Positions 52,196 through 61,313 of a stretch of DNA of 64,000 bases are shown piece after piece. A program made the position numbers and the translations under genes. The DNA lies in NCBI RefSeq assembly GCF_900099915.1, contig NZ_FNDB01000002.1:323099-387098 (forward strand), read 5' to 3'. The notes under the pieces are model-generated. The model searched no databases and was not told where the DNA came from. It saw only the letters and a list, made by a program, of their open reading frames with translations. Numbering within the stretch: position 1 is the stretch's first letter; every line of letters starts with the position of its first letter. The stretch is from Flavobacterium omnivorum (lineage in GTDB: Bacteria; Bacteroidota; Bacteroidia; Flavobacteriales; Flavobacteriaceae).

Positions 52196-54607
52196 ATGAA
52201 ATTAAAAATTCCATTATTTTTCTTTCTTGGGCTAAGCTTAACCACCTTTGCACAAGAAAACCTAAATTACCAGAAACCCTCCCAATCCATTTTAGAATTA
52301 GCGGATTACGAAAGAGCCCCTTCGGTATCCATGGATACCAAAAAAGAATACATGCTTTTGACCTATCGAAACACTTATAAATCATTAGACGATTTAAATC
52401 AGGAGGAACTGCGTTTGGGTGGATTACGAATTAATCCAATTACAAATATTTCCAGTTCTGTGACTTATGTAAACAACCTGAAATTACGTAAAATAAAAGA
52501 CAAGAATGAAGTACAAGTAATAGGATTACCAATAAATCCCCGCATCAGTACTATCGCTTGGTCACCGAATGATAAAAAAATCTCATTTTCACATACGACA
52601 GCTTCTGGTGTTGAACTTTGGGTTATTGATGTTGCTTCGGCGAAAGCCACTAAATTAACAGAAGCCACGGTAAATGCTAATATTGGAAGTCCGTTCAGTT
52701 GGATGAATGACAACGAAACTATTTTGGTAAAAATGTTACCAAAAAATAGAGCAGCGCTTTTGGATGCCAAAAAAGATTTGCCAACTGGTCCGATAATTTC
52801 GAACGCCGATGGTGTAAAATCGCAAAACAGAACCTATCCGGACATGTTGAAAAACAAGAATGATGAAATCAATTTTGAGAACATCATGACTTCTGAATTG
52901 TACAAAGTAAACCTCAACGGAACAGCTACTTTGTTCAAAAAAGCTGATATGTATGCTGGAGAAAGCTTCTCTCCTGATGGAAATTTTTTAATGCTGACTA
53001 CCATCCAGAAACCATTTTCCTATATCGTTCCATTAAGTCGTTTTCCATCCAAATCAGTAATTTACGACAAAGCTGGAAACGAAGTCAAAGTAGTAAACGA
53101 AGTGCCGCTAACCGAAATTATCCCTAAAGGTTTTATGGCTGTTCGAAAAGGAAAAAGAAACATGAGCTGGAGATCGGACAAACCAGCAACATTAGTGTAT
53201 GCCGCAGCTTTAGACGGTGGTGACCCTGCAAACAAAGTGGAATTCAGAGATGAAGTTTTTCTTTGGAACGCACCATTTAATGCCGCAGCAACTTCATTGG
53301 TAAAAACTGCACAACGCTACGACAGAATGATTTGGGGTAATGATAACGTTGCCATTGTTTCAGACGAATGGTATGATACGCGTAATACCAAAACGTATAT
53401 TATCAATCCATCGAATCCAAGTCAGGCTCCAAAAGTGATTTTCGACAGAAATTCTCAGGATGTGTATTCTGATCCTGGAAATTTTGAAACCAGAAAAAAC
53501 GAATACAACAGGTATGTTTTGGCTATCGAAAATGACAATGCGTATCTTATTGGGGACGGATTTACTAAAAACGGTCAATTCCCTTTTATCAGTGAATTTA
53601 ATTTGAAAACAGCACAAGCAAAACGTTTGTACACTTCAAATTACACCGATAAAAAAGAGGATATTTTGGAAATTGAAGACTTCAAAAAAGGAACGGTTTT
53701 AGTCCAAATTCAATCTAAAAATGAATATCCGAATTATTACTTGAGAAACATTTTTCAAAAATACAAACTAACTCCAATTACAACCTTCAAAAATCCTTTT
53801 GAAAGCATCAAAAATGTGAGTAAAGAAGTGATTAAATACAAACGTAAAGATGGCGTTGAATTATCAGGAACGTTATATCTACCTGTTGGTTATGACAAAG
53901 TAAAAAAAGAGAAAATGCCATTGTTGATTTGGGCTTATCCAGCAGAATACAAAGACAAAAATTCAGCAGGACAAAGCACACAAAACCAAAATGAATTCAC
54001 GTTTCCAAGTTATGGATCGTTCGTATATTGGGTAACCAAAGGCTATGTCGTTCTTGATGACGCTGCTTTCCCAATTATTGGCGAAGGAACAACAGAACCA
54101 AATGATAATTTCATTACGCAATTAGTGGACAATGCAGAGGCTGCAATTAATGCCGTAGATGCTTTGGGATACATCAACAGAAAAAAAGTAGCAGTTGGAG
54201 GTCACTCGTATGGTGCTTTTATGACAGCAAATTTATTAACACACTCCAATCTTTTTGCTTGTGGAATTGCTAGAAGTGGAGCTTATAATAGAACGTTGAC
54301 TCCGTTTGGTTTCCAAAGTGAACAGCGCAATTACTGGGAAACTCCTGAAGTATACAATATAATGTCACCATTCATGAATGCGGACAAAATGAAAACGCCA
54401 ATGCTTTTAGTACATGGTGAAGCTGATAATAATCCGGGAACGTTCACGTTGCAAACCGAACGTTATTTTCAAGCTTTGAAAGGTTTAGGAGCTCCGGCAA
54501 GAATGGTAATCCTTCCAAAAGAAGCACACGGATATGTAACCAAAGAGAATATTTTGCACTTGCTTTGGGAACAAGATCAATTCTTAGAAAAATATTTAAA
54601 GAATTAA
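52196..54607 (+). CDS. secreted S9 family (prolyl oligopeptidase) peptidase
   Basis: An 803-residue exported serine peptidase. A signal peptide (LFFFLGLSLTTFAQ) is followed by a beta-propeller (about 100-560: ISTIAWSPNDKKISFSHTT, AGESFSPDGNFLMLTT) and the alpha/beta-hydrolase domain. The triad is Ser671 in VGGHSYGAFMTANLL, Asp744 in HGEADNNPG and His778 in PKEAHGYV. It resembles the glutamyl-endopeptidase/S9D-type enzymes in length and layout, but the specificity cannot be read reliably. It faces the ABC ATPase gene, with a shared hairpin terminator between them. Confidence 0.93.
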   Translation: MKLKIPLFFFLGLSLTTFAQENLNYQKPSQSILELADYERAPSVSMDTKKEYMLLTYRNTYKSLDDLNQEELRLGGLRINPITNISSSVTYVNNLKLRKIKDKNEVQVIGLPINPRISTIAWSPNDKKISFSHTTASGVELWVIDVASAKATKLTEATVNANIGSPFSWMNDNETILVKMLPKNRAALLDAKKDLPTGPIISNADGVKSQNRTYPDMLKNKNDEINFENIMTSELYKVNLNGTATLFKKADMYAGESFSPDGNFLMLTTIQKPFSYIVPLSRFPSKSVIYDKAGNEVKVVNEVPLTEIIPKGFMAVRKGKRNMSWRSDKPATLVYAAALDGGDPANKVEFRDEVFLWNAPFNAAATSLVKTAQRYDRMIWGNDNVAIVSDEWYDTRNTKTYIINPSNPSQAPKVIFDRNSQDVYSDPGNFETRKNEYNRYVLAIENDNAYLIGDGFTKNGQFPFISEFNLKTAQAKRLYTSNYTDKKEDILEIEDFKKGTVLVQIQSKNEYPNYYLRNIFQKYKLTPITTFKNPFESIKNVSKEVIKYKRKDGVELSGTLYLPVGYDKVKKEKMPLLIWAYPAEYKDKNSAGQSTQNQNEFTFPSYGSFVYWVTKGYVVLDDAAFPIIGEGTTEPNDNFITQLVDNAEAAINAVDALGYINRKKVAVGGHSYGAFMTANLLTHSNLFACGIARSGAYNRTLTPFGFQSEQRNYWETPEVYNIMSPFMNADKMKTPMLLVHGEADNNPGTFTLQTERYFQALKGLGAPARMVILPKEAHGYVTKENILHLLWEQDQFLEKYLKN

Positions 54608-54627
54608 TTCCAACTTGACATAAAGGC

Positions 54628-54660
54628 AAAACCCCGAAATCATATTGATTTCGGGGTTTT
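54628..54660. terminator. bidirectional terminator between the S9 peptidase and ABC genes
   Basis: Perfect 15-bp arms AAAACCCCGAAATCA (54628-54642) and TGATTTCGGGGTTTT (54646-54660), loop TAT, between convergent genes. Confidence 0.92.
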
Positions 54661-54666
54661 CTATTT

Positions 54667-55614
54667 TTAAGATAACATCAAGAACACTTCCTGATTGAGT
54701 TCTAATTCAGAATGATGGTCGAAGAAAATCGCTCTTCTTTCAAAAGCGGCTTTGACTAAATAATGACTTCCTTTGAAATAACACTGCTTTACGACTGCTT
54801 TCATAATGGCATTATCTACTACTTTCAATTGATGCGGATACAATAAAAGCGCTACATCTTCATCGTCCTCCAAGTCTATTAACTGCGATAATTTCAATTC
54901 GTTTACTTCTCCAAAAAGAGACGCAATGTATTTATTAGCCGGGTTTTCATACAAGGATTTAGAATCTCCTTTTGCCACTATTTTCCCGTTTTGAATCACA
55001 ATGGTTTCATCAGAAAAAGACAACGCATCGGTGCTGTCATGCGTGGCAATAATACAAGTAATGCCTTTGTCTTTCAAGTATTTAAATAAATTGCGACGCA
55101 AGGAATTCTTTCTAAAAGAATCAATTTGGCTAAAAGGTTCATCGAGCAAAATAATTTCGGGTTCCAAAGCCAAAACTCTTGCCAAGGCGACTCGTTGTTG
55201 CTGTCCGCCACTTAGGAATTTCGCTTTTACTTTGGCGAAAGCGGTCATTTCGACCATTTCCAACAATTCTTGAATACGGGCTTTCTTTTGTTCCGGATAC
55301 ATATTCGACAAGAACTTCCCCACATTTTCTTCAACGGTTATGTACGGCATCAAATCGAAATCCTGCGCTAAATATTTAATGTAATCTTCTCCCGGTACCA
55401 GATTGTATTTGGGACCCAAAATGGGTTTTTCATTATAGGTTATTGCACCGCTGTCTAAATTATACAACCCATAAATCAGTTTTAGCAACGTGCTTTTACC
55501 GCAGCCACTTTCACCAATAATAGCGGTATTTTCCCCTTTGGCAATGGTGAAACTAATATTTTCAATGACTGGCTTGTCGCTGTAAGTAAACGATATGTCT
55601 TTTATCTCTAGCAT
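54667..55614 (-). CDS. ABC transporter ATP-binding protein
   Basis: A 315-residue ATPase subunit. Walker A is GESGCGKST, the signature LSGGQQQRVALARVL, Walker B EIILLDEP, and the switch His is in IIATHDS. The N-terminal 210 residues are a standard ABC domain. The C-terminal 90-100 residues (SQLIDLEDDEDVALLLYPHQLKVV...) resemble the TOBE-like regulatory tail of importers of the MalK/CysA kind, so an importer is a reasonable guess. No permease or binding-protein gene is next to it, and the transported substrate is unknown. Confidence 0.9.
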   Translation of the reverse strand: MLEIKDISFTYSDKPVIENISFTIAKGENTAIIGESGCGKSTLLKLIYGLYNLDSGAITYNEKPILGPKYNLVPGEDYIKYLAQDFDLMPYITVEENVGKFLSNMYPEQKKARIQELLEMVEMTAFAKVKAKFLSGGQQQRVALARVLALEPEIILLDEPFSQIDSFRKNSLRRNLFKYLKDKGITCIIATHDSTDALSFSDETIVIQNGKIVAKGDSKSLYENPANKYIASLFGEVNELKLSQLIDLEDDEDVALLLYPHQLKVVDNAIMKAVVKQCYFKGSHYLVKAAFERRAIFFDHHSELELNQEVFLMLS

Positions 55615-55669
55615 CCTCTTTATTTAAAGCTGCAAATTTACGATGTTTAATTCAAATTTATGTACAAAA

Positions 55670-55698
55670 AAGGGCTGCTTCTTAACGAAACAGCCCTT
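55670..55698 (-). terminator. rho-independent terminator of the OmpA/lipocalin operon
   Basis: Arms AAGGGCTG (55670-55677) and CAGCCCTT (55691-55698), 20 bases downstream of the stop at 55719; on the minus strand TTTTT follows. Confidence 0.85.
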
Positions 55699-55718
55699 GT
55701 TTTTAAAGCGTTTTTTGC

Positions 55719-56414
55719 TTAGTTTTTCACTTCAGCTTCTGCATCTTTAATCATTTTTTCATTTGCAGTAATAGCAAATTCAACACGACGGTTTTGGCTT
55801 CTACCATCCACCGTTTCATTTGAAGCAATTGGATCAGCAATTCCTAAACCAGTAACTTGAAATCTTCTAGAAGAAACCCCTTTGCTAGCTAAATAATTTC
55901 TAACTGAGGCTGCTCTTTCTCCTGAAAGTTTTAAGTTATAATCTGCTGGACCAGTACTATCTGTGTAACCATAAATTGTAATATCAGTATCTGGATATTC
56001 CGCGAAAACGGGAACTAATTTATCTAAATTTGCTTTTGCACCAGCAGTCAAAGAAGATTTGTTCGTATCAAAACGCACTGCATTTTCATTCAAAACTAAT
56101 TTAATTCCTTCTCCAATACGCACTACTTCAGCTCCTGGAAGAACAGCATCAATTTCTCTTGCTTGTTTATCCATTTTGTTACCAATAACTCCTCCGGCAA
56201 CGCCACCTACAACGCCACCTAGGACTGCTCCCATTGCACCATTACCGCCTTTACCAAGGTTGTTTCCTAGAACACCTCCTAATACAGCTCCTGCAACGGC
56301 GCCTATTCCGGCTCCTCTTTGCGTTTTGTTAGTGTTTTTTATAGCCTCACAACTGGTAAACATTGAACCCAAAACCATTATTGTTGCTATTGCAACTATC
56401 GAAATCTTTTTCAT
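55719..56414 (-). CDS. OmpA family lipoprotein with glycine-zipper domain
   Basis: A 231-residue outer membrane lipoprotein (TSCEAIKN, Cys22). A glycine-zipper segment (about 34-82, GAVAGAVLGGVLGNN and GGVVGGVAGGVIGN) is followed by an OmpA C-terminal peptidoglycan-binding domain with FDTNKSSLTAGAKANLDKL, ITIYGYTDSTGPADYNLKLS, GERAASVRNYL and ESNETVDGRSQNRRVEFAI-type ending (SQNRRVEFAI). The Asp and Arg that bind diaminopimelate are conserved (YTDSTG, NRRVE). It is 16 bases after the lipocalin-like gene, and the pair is probably one operon. It probably anchors the envelope. Confidence 0.93.
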   Translation of the reverse strand: MKKISIVAIATIMVLGSMFTSCEAIKNTNKTQRGAGIGAVAGAVLGGVLGNNLGKGGNGAMGAVLGGVVGGVAGGVIGNKMDKQAREIDAVLPGAEVVRIGEGIKLVLNENAVRFDTNKSSLTAGAKANLDKLVPVFAEYPDTDITIYGYTDSTGPADYNLKLSGERAASVRNYLASKGVSSRRFQVTGLGIADPIASNETVDGRSQNRRVEFAITANEKMIKDAEAEVKN

Positions 56415-56430
56415 ATCTATTTTCTTTTAA

Positions 56431-56907
56431 TTAATTAACTTTTTGAAACTGATACACTACATCAGTCATTTTTCCTGCTACATCAATTTTATCAATCAAT
56501 TGAAAAGAAGATTCTGTTTGATTGGCTACATATAAAACATATCCTTCTCTAACTTTTCTAGCTTTTTCTCCAGCATTAAGAACTTTAAGGACAAACTGCC
56601 CATCATTATTGACAAACCATGTAATTGGTGAGCTGAATGCCATACAATTTGCTTTTGTCAAAGCCATAGTTCCTTTATTATTATTCGAAACAAATTTCCA
56701 ATTACTTCCTACGAAACATTCTGAATCCGCAATTTGAAAAGTATTCACTTTTACATATTGTGAACCTGGATACGTTACAGAACTTATTACCCAATTTCCT
56801 TTCATGGCAACCTGAGTTTTTCTATCGGTGTTTGTGCTTGTTGCTGATGTTGACTTACATGCAAACATCAGAACGGCTAATGTGCATAATAAAATAACTT
56901 TTTTCAT
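56431..56907 (-). CDS. lipocalin-like lipoprotein
   Basis: A 158-residue lipoprotein (AVLMFAC, Cys17). The mature part has the lipocalin-like pattern seen in Bacteroidota: GNWVISSVTYPGSQYV near the start, CFVGSNWKFVSNNNKG, and later strands ending TDVVYQFQKV. It is thought to bind small hydrophobic ligands or stabilise the envelope, with no direct evidence. It is first in a two-gene operon with the OmpA-like lipoprotein, and a TAtaTTTG promoter element lies 30 bases upstream. Confidence 0.88.
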   Translation of the reverse strand: MKKVILLCTLAVLMFACKSTSATSTNTDRKTQVAMKGNWVISSVTYPGSQYVKVNTFQIADSECFVGSNWKFVSNNNKGTMALTKANCMAFSSPITWFVNNDGQFVLKVLNAGEKARKVREGYVLYVANQTESSFQLIDKIDVAGKMTDVVYQFQKVN

Positions 56908-56937
56908 CTTCTTAAATTTAATGAATTAATACTTACA

Positions 56938-56945
56938 CAAATATA
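56938..56945 (-). promoter_or_regulatory. -7 promoter element (TAtaTTTG) of the lipocalin/OmpA operon
   Basis: CAAATATA on the plus strand, 30 bases upstream of the lipocalin ATG. Confidence 0.65.
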
Positions 56946-57012
56946 CGAAGCTATAAATCACGTTTGTTTCAGAATTAAATTATTTTATATCATAATTAAC
57001 GCTTGCGACAAT

Positions 57013-57045
57013 TTGTCACTTCCATTATAATTGGTATTACATTTG
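57013..57045 (+). promoter_or_regulatory. promoter of htpG (TTG -33 and TAcaTTTG -7)
   Basis: TTG at 57013-57015 is followed 22 bases later by TACATTTG (57038-57045). Both match the Bacteroidota sigma-A pattern. The ATG lies at 57087. Confidence 0.65.
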
Positions 57046-57086
57046 AAAGAATTATAACCATCAAAATAAACTAAAAAATTCAAAAT

Positions 57087-58988
57087 ATGACAACAGGTAA
57101 AATTAATGTTTCGGTAGAAAACATCTTTCCCTTAATCAAGAAATTCTTATACAGCGACCACGAAATTTTCTTGCGTGAATTAATTTCGAACGGAACAGAT
57201 GCGACACTTAAATTAAAGCATTTAACCAGCATTGGCGAAGCCAAAGTAGAATACGGAAACCCAATTATCGAGGTAAAAATCGATAAGGAAGGCAAAAAAC
57301 TACACATCATTGACCAAGGTTTGGGAATGACTGCTGATGAAGTAGAAAAATACATCAACCAAGTGGCGTTTTCTGGAGCTGAGGAGTTTTTGGACAAGTA
57401 CAAAGATTCTGCTAAAGATTCCGGAATTATTGGACATTTTGGTCTTGGATTTTATTCTGCTTTTATGGTTGCCGAAAAAGTGGAAATCATCACTAAATCG
57501 TTTAAAGATGAACCAGCTGCACACTGGACTTGTGATGGAAGCCCGGAATTTACATTAGAACCAGCTGACAAAACTACACGTGGAACTGAAATTATCTTGC
57601 ATATCGCTGAAGATTCTCTCGAATTTTTAGAAGATTCTAAAATCACCGGGCTATTGAACAAGTACAATAAGTTCATGCCTATTCCAATTAAATTTGGAAC
57701 AAAAACAGAGAAAATTGAACAAAAAAAGGGTGAAGAAGTTGCTGCCGAAGATGTAGACAAAACGTTTACAGAAGTTGAAGTAGACAATATCATCAACAAC
57801 CCAAATCCGGCTTGGACCAAACAACCAACAGAATTATCAGCGGAGGATTACAAAACATTCTACCATGAATTGTACCCAATGCAGTTTGAAGAACCGTTAT
57901 TCCACATACATTTAAATGTAGATTATCCGTTCAACTTAACTGGTATTTTGTATTTCCCAAAATTAGGATCTGATTTACAAATTCAGAAAGACAAAATTCA
58001 GCTGTACCAAAATCAAGTGTACGTAACGGATAATGTAGAAGGAATTGTTCCTGAATTCTTGATGATGCTAAAAGGTGTGGTGGATTCTCCGGATATTCCA
58101 TTGAACGTTTCGCGTTCTGGATTGCAAGCTGATGCTGCGGTAAAGAAAATCTCGAATTACATCACCCGTAAAGTTGCCGATAAATTAAAATCATTATTCA
58201 CAGAGAACCGTGAAGATTTTGAACAAAAATGGAACGATATCAAAATCGTTTTAGAGTACGGAATGTTATCTGAAGACAAATTCTACGAAAAAGCAGGCGC
58301 TTTTGTTTTATACCCAACTGTTGATGGTAAATATTTTACTTTAGAAGAATTAAAAGAAAATCTTTCTGCTAATCAAACGGACAAAGACGGAAAATTAGTG
58401 GTTTTATACGCCGGAAACAAAGAAGCGCAACACTCGTATATCGAAATCGCAAAAGACAAAGGATACGAAGTTTTATTGCTAGACTCTCCTATTATCTCAC
58501 ACTTGATTCAAAAAATTGAAGGCGACAACAGCAACATGACTTTTGTACGTGTGGATTCAGACCATATTGATAATTTAATTAAGAAAGAGGAAACGACAAT
58601 TTCTAAATTATCCGAAGAAGAACAAACCAACTTGAAAACCGTTCTAGAAGCTATTGTTCCTAAGCAAACATATTCCGTTCAACTGGAAGCTTTAGATAGT
58701 AATGCGTCACCATTTATCATAACGCAACCGGAATTTATGCGTAGAATGAAAGAAATGAGTCAGTCAGGTGGCGGTGGAATGTTCGGAATGGGAAATATGC
58801 CGGAAATGTACAATTTAGTGGTAAATACGAACTCTGAATTGGCAACAAGCATCTTGAATAACAAAGACAAAGACGCTCAGGAAAGTTTGGTAAAACAAGC
58901 GCTTGACTTAGCGAAGTTATCACAAAACCTATTAAAAGGAGAAGCATTAACGGCTTTCGTGAAAAGAAGTTTTGAATTGATTAAATAG
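57087..58988 (+). CDS. htpG: molecular chaperone HtpG (Hsp90 family)
   Basis: ATP-dependent chaperone of 633 residues. The N-terminal GHKL ATPase has FLRELISNGTDATLK, DQGLGMTADEV, GHFGLGFYSAFMVA and TRGTEIILHI. The middle domain has YFPKLGSDLQIQKDKIQLYQNQVYV and SGLQADAAVKKISNYI. The C-terminal dimerisation domain ends in FVKRSFELIK. All domains are complete. It is a single gene with a clear promoter and a stem-loop terminator 47 bases past the stop. Confidence 0.97.
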   Translation: MTTGKINVSVENIFPLIKKFLYSDHEIFLRELISNGTDATLKLKHLTSIGEAKVEYGNPIIEVKIDKEGKKLHIIDQGLGMTADEVEKYINQVAFSGAEEFLDKYKDSAKDSGIIGHFGLGFYSAFMVAEKVEIITKSFKDEPAAHWTCDGSPEFTLEPADKTTRGTEIILHIAEDSLEFLEDSKITGLLNKYNKFMPIPIKFGTKTEKIEQKKGEEVAAEDVDKTFTEVEVDNIINNPNPAWTKQPTELSAEDYKTFYHELYPMQFEEPLFHIHLNVDYPFNLTGILYFPKLGSDLQIQKDKIQLYQNQVYVTDNVEGIVPEFLMMLKGVVDSPDIPLNVSRSGLQADAAVKKISNYITRKVADKLKSLFTENREDFEQKWNDIKIVLEYGMLSEDKFYEKAGAFVLYPTVDGKYFTLEELKENLSANQTDKDGKLVVLYAGNKEAQHSYIEIAKDKGYEVLLLDSPIISHLIQKIEGDNSNMTFVRVDSDHIDNLIKKEETTISKLSEEEQTNLKTVLEAIVPKQTYSVQLEALDSNASPFIITQPEFMRRMKEMSQSGGGGMFGMGNMPEMYNLVVNTNSELATSILNNKDKDAQESLVKQALDLAKLSQNLLKGEALTAFVKRSFELIK

Positions 58989-59035
58989 TTGGTCGTTTAA
59001 TTGGTTATTCGTTTAACCGTCCTACAATAACATCC

Positions 59036-59065
59036 AAAGCCTGCTAGTGAAAACTAGTGGGCTTT
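59036..59065 (+). terminator. rho-independent terminator of htpG
   Basis: Arms AAAGCCTGCTAGT (59036-59048) and ACTAGTGGGCTTT (59053-59065) pair over 11 of 13 bases around a GAAA loop, followed by a T-run. Confidence 0.8.
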
Positions 59066-59102
59066 TTTTATGGAGCAGAATGATAGGTTTTCAAGAGGCG
59101 TT

Positions 59103-59177
59103 TTGTCCCGCTATGCGCTATAATCTTTGCTTTTGGCTCCCGCCACAGCAAAGGATTTCCGCTGCTATCGGGGCTAT
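59103..59177 (-). repeat. structured intergenic element, copy B
   Basis: On the minus strand it runs ATAGCCCCGATAGCAGCGGA to GCATAGCGGGACAA, sharing both ends with copy A (25220-25282). A central hairpin, TCCTTTGCT with AGCAAAGAT, replaces the different hairpin of copy A. No ORF lies inside. Confidence 0.65.
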
Positions 59178-59338
59178 TTACAGCATTTTACGGTTATAAC
59201 TTCGTTTAGCAGTAGGAGTAAATAAGTACTATTTTGTAAATAATTATTTATATATTTGTTTAAAAAGTAAAGTATGACCAAGTCAGTATTATATACATGT
59301 TAACCGTGATTTTTGACCCGCAACATTTAAAAAAAACT

Positions 59339-59932
59339 ATGAAAATTAAACAAATTGTCTTTTCATTCTTATTTTTAATCATCAGTAGCACTGGAAATGC
59401 TCAAGATTATAAAAAAACTATCGAAATTGAATTTACTGAATATCTAAATTCGATAGTTAATAAGAATTTTGCAAAGTCAATGAATTATGTAATTCCAGAA
59501 TTTTTTGAAATTATTCCAAAATCTCAAATGATAAAACTTATGGAACAAACATTCAACAATCCTTCAATGGAGTTTGAATTAAAAAATCCAAAAATTCTTT
59601 CAATAGATGACGCGCAAAAAATTGAAGAAAAATTTTATTCGTTACTAAGTTATTCAAACCAAATGAATATGAAAATTCTAAACGAAGGTGAAGAAACTGA
59701 AGACGAAAAAAAAATGAGAATAGGTTTGACACAATTATCTTTTGAACAAAATTTCGGATCTGAAAATGTAAAATATAATAAGGAGACAGACTTTTTCGAA
59801 ATTTTGGTGGAAAAGCAAGTATATACAATCTCAAAAGATGGTGAAACAGATTGGAAATTTTTGGTTATTGAAAAAAAACAGAAAGTCCTTCTTGAAAAAT
59901 TACTACCAAAAGAGTTAGTAGATAAAATATAA
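59339..59932 (+). CDS. exported protein of unknown function
   Basis: A 197-residue protein. The ATG at 59339 is chosen because it begins a signal peptide (MKIKQIVFSFLFLIISS, GNAQ); a longer frame from 59297 adds 14 residues of no signal character. The mature part is alpha/beta with a repeated acidic-aromatic pattern (EIEFTEYLNSIVNKNFAKSM, YVIPEFFEIIPKSQMIKLME), which might be an NTF2-like fold. No family was recognised. The flanks are AT-rich, repeat-bearing and have no close neighbours, so an accessory gene is likely. Confidence 0.7.
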   Translation: MKIKQIVFSFLFLIISSTGNAQDYKKTIEIEFTEYLNSIVNKNFAKSMNYVIPEFFEIIPKSQMIKLMEQTFNNPSMEFELKNPKILSIDDAQKIEEKFYSLLSYSNQMNMKILNEGEETEDEKKMRIGLTQLSFEQNFGSENVKYNKETDFFEILVEKQVYTISKDGETDWKFLVIEKKQKVLLEKLLPKELVDKI

Positions 59933-59990
59933 ACCGCGATTGCGCAGATTTGCTTTTTTTAGAGAACTATAAGAGGTTTTACGAACAATA

Positions 59991-60014
59991 GCTAGCGCGA
60001 GTGTCCCGCTCGTG
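59991..60014. repeat. short palindromic element (GCGAGTGTCCCGCTCG)
   Basis: CGAG (59998-60001) and CTCG (60009-60012) flank a GTCCCG core, inside a stretch CTAGCGCGAGTGTCCCGCTC. I recall similar units in Bacteroidota intergenic DNA, but no second copy was found by eye. Confidence 0.4.
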
Positions 60015-60090
60015 AATATTTTCAAGAGTAAACAAATATCAATTTTAATACAGATATGCAATAATTAATCATCCTAAAAACAAATAAACT

Positions 60091-60261
60091 ATGTCAAGAA
60101 TAGTAATGGCACTAGGTTTAGTAATCGCTTTTATAGGTTGGATTTTATACCGACTACTAATCAAAAAAGACTTAAATAAAAATTTAAATAACGTATACCT
60201 TGGACTATTTTTTATAATAATTTGGGCATTATTTTATTTTTTTATTGTTGAATATTTTTAA
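60091..60261 (+). CDS. 56-residue two-helix membrane protein, candidate gene
   Basis: A frame from ATG 60091 to TAA 60261. The peptide begins MSRIVMALGLVIAFIGWILY, followed by a basic loop (RLLIKKDLNKNLNN) and a second helix (VYLGLFFIIIWALFYFFIV) with a short EYF end. The basic loop between two helices is consistent with a membrane protein and positive-inside topology. A-rich leader (AAAAACAAATAAACT) precedes the ATG, as usual here. No family was recognised. Confidence 0.6.
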   Translation: MSRIVMALGLVIAFIGWILYRLLIKKDLNKNLNNVYLGLFFIIIWALFYFFIVEYF

Positions 60262-60476
60262 AAATCGTGTGTTAATGGCTTTGCTTACTCAGAAGCCGTA
60301 TCGCGAGGTATATTTATTTTAATAATGAAATCTGGCAAAGGCGATAACAAGTGTAAGTTATAAACCATTTTGAAGCAACCAATAAACTGTTTTACTATCT
60401 AAAAATGGGATTAAGCATTTATGAATTTTATAAAAAAATAGAAATTAAATATCTGAAAAATATAAAACCAATACCG

Positions 60477-61106
60477 ATGAAAAAAATAATATTTACTCTG
60501 ATTTTAGCTTTGACATTCACAATTTCTAAAGCGAATGAAAAAGAAATAATAGCCGAAATAGTTTTTGAAAATTTGACAGGTAAAGAATTAAACTCTGGCG
60601 AATTTTTCATAACTGAAACTAAAGAGCGAATTGTAATAAATGACACTAAAAGTTTCAAAATAACCTTGCCTGGTAAAGGCAAATATCAGTTCCGTTTCGC
60701 AACAAATGATTTTACAGCCTACACGTATTATCCTTCGGTAATTACCCATAAAAATAACACCATAACCATTCGATTGGTATCAAGAGCAGAATCGACTTTT
60801 AACACCAACACGTTCTCTTTTTCCATGAATTTAGAAACAGATTTGACAGATCAACAAATAGCACAGCGCATTGCTATGGGAAAAGTAAACTTCATCACAC
60901 ACGGACTAGACAACAAAATACCTAAAGAATTCATCGATTTTAAAGGAAAGTACGGTATTGGTCTACAAAAGGAGAACTGCACCATGGATCCCATGTCGTT
61001 TAAAAAAGCAACTGAAAACAATCAAATAATTTCAGATTATTTAACTAGAAAATATGGAAATGAATGGCAAAAGGAATTGCCAAACAAACCATTTGGCCTA
61101 AAATAA
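60477..61106 (+). CDS. exported protein of unknown function
   Basis: A 209-residue protein with a signal peptide starting at the ATG 60477 (MKKIIFTLILALTFTISKAN); the longer frame from 60405 has no signal at its start. The mature part opens with a beta-rich region (EIIAEIVFENLTGKELNSGE, ITLPGKGKYQFRFATNDFT) of the kind seen in carboxypeptidase-like or fibronectin-like folds. The second half carries short helices (DLTDQQIAQRIAMGK). No family was recognised. It stands in a poorly conserved region with other small exported proteins. Confidence 0.7.
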   Translation: MKKIIFTLILALTFTISKANEKEIIAEIVFENLTGKELNSGEFFITETKERIVINDTKSFKITLPGKGKYQFRFATNDFTAYTYYPSVITHKNNTITIRLVSRAESTFNTNTFSFSMNLETDLTDQQIAQRIAMGKVNFITHGLDNKIPKEFIDFKGKYGIGLQKENCTMDPMSFKKATENNQIISDYLTRKYGNEWQKELPNKPFGLK

Positions 61107-61313
61107 AAAGGTATTACAACTCGTTGACCAGTTGCAGTGGATTTCTACTATTTGAAAAAACCTTCACAAAGGAATGCGATATTCTAATCACCTGCTTAAC
61201 AATAGTCCCTTATGCCCTGAACTCATGTAGGGCAGTGCCTTTAATTATTTATAGCTCCTTTTTTTTACAAATACCCCTTTTTATAGCGTACCTTAGATGC
61301 TATATTCAAAAAA

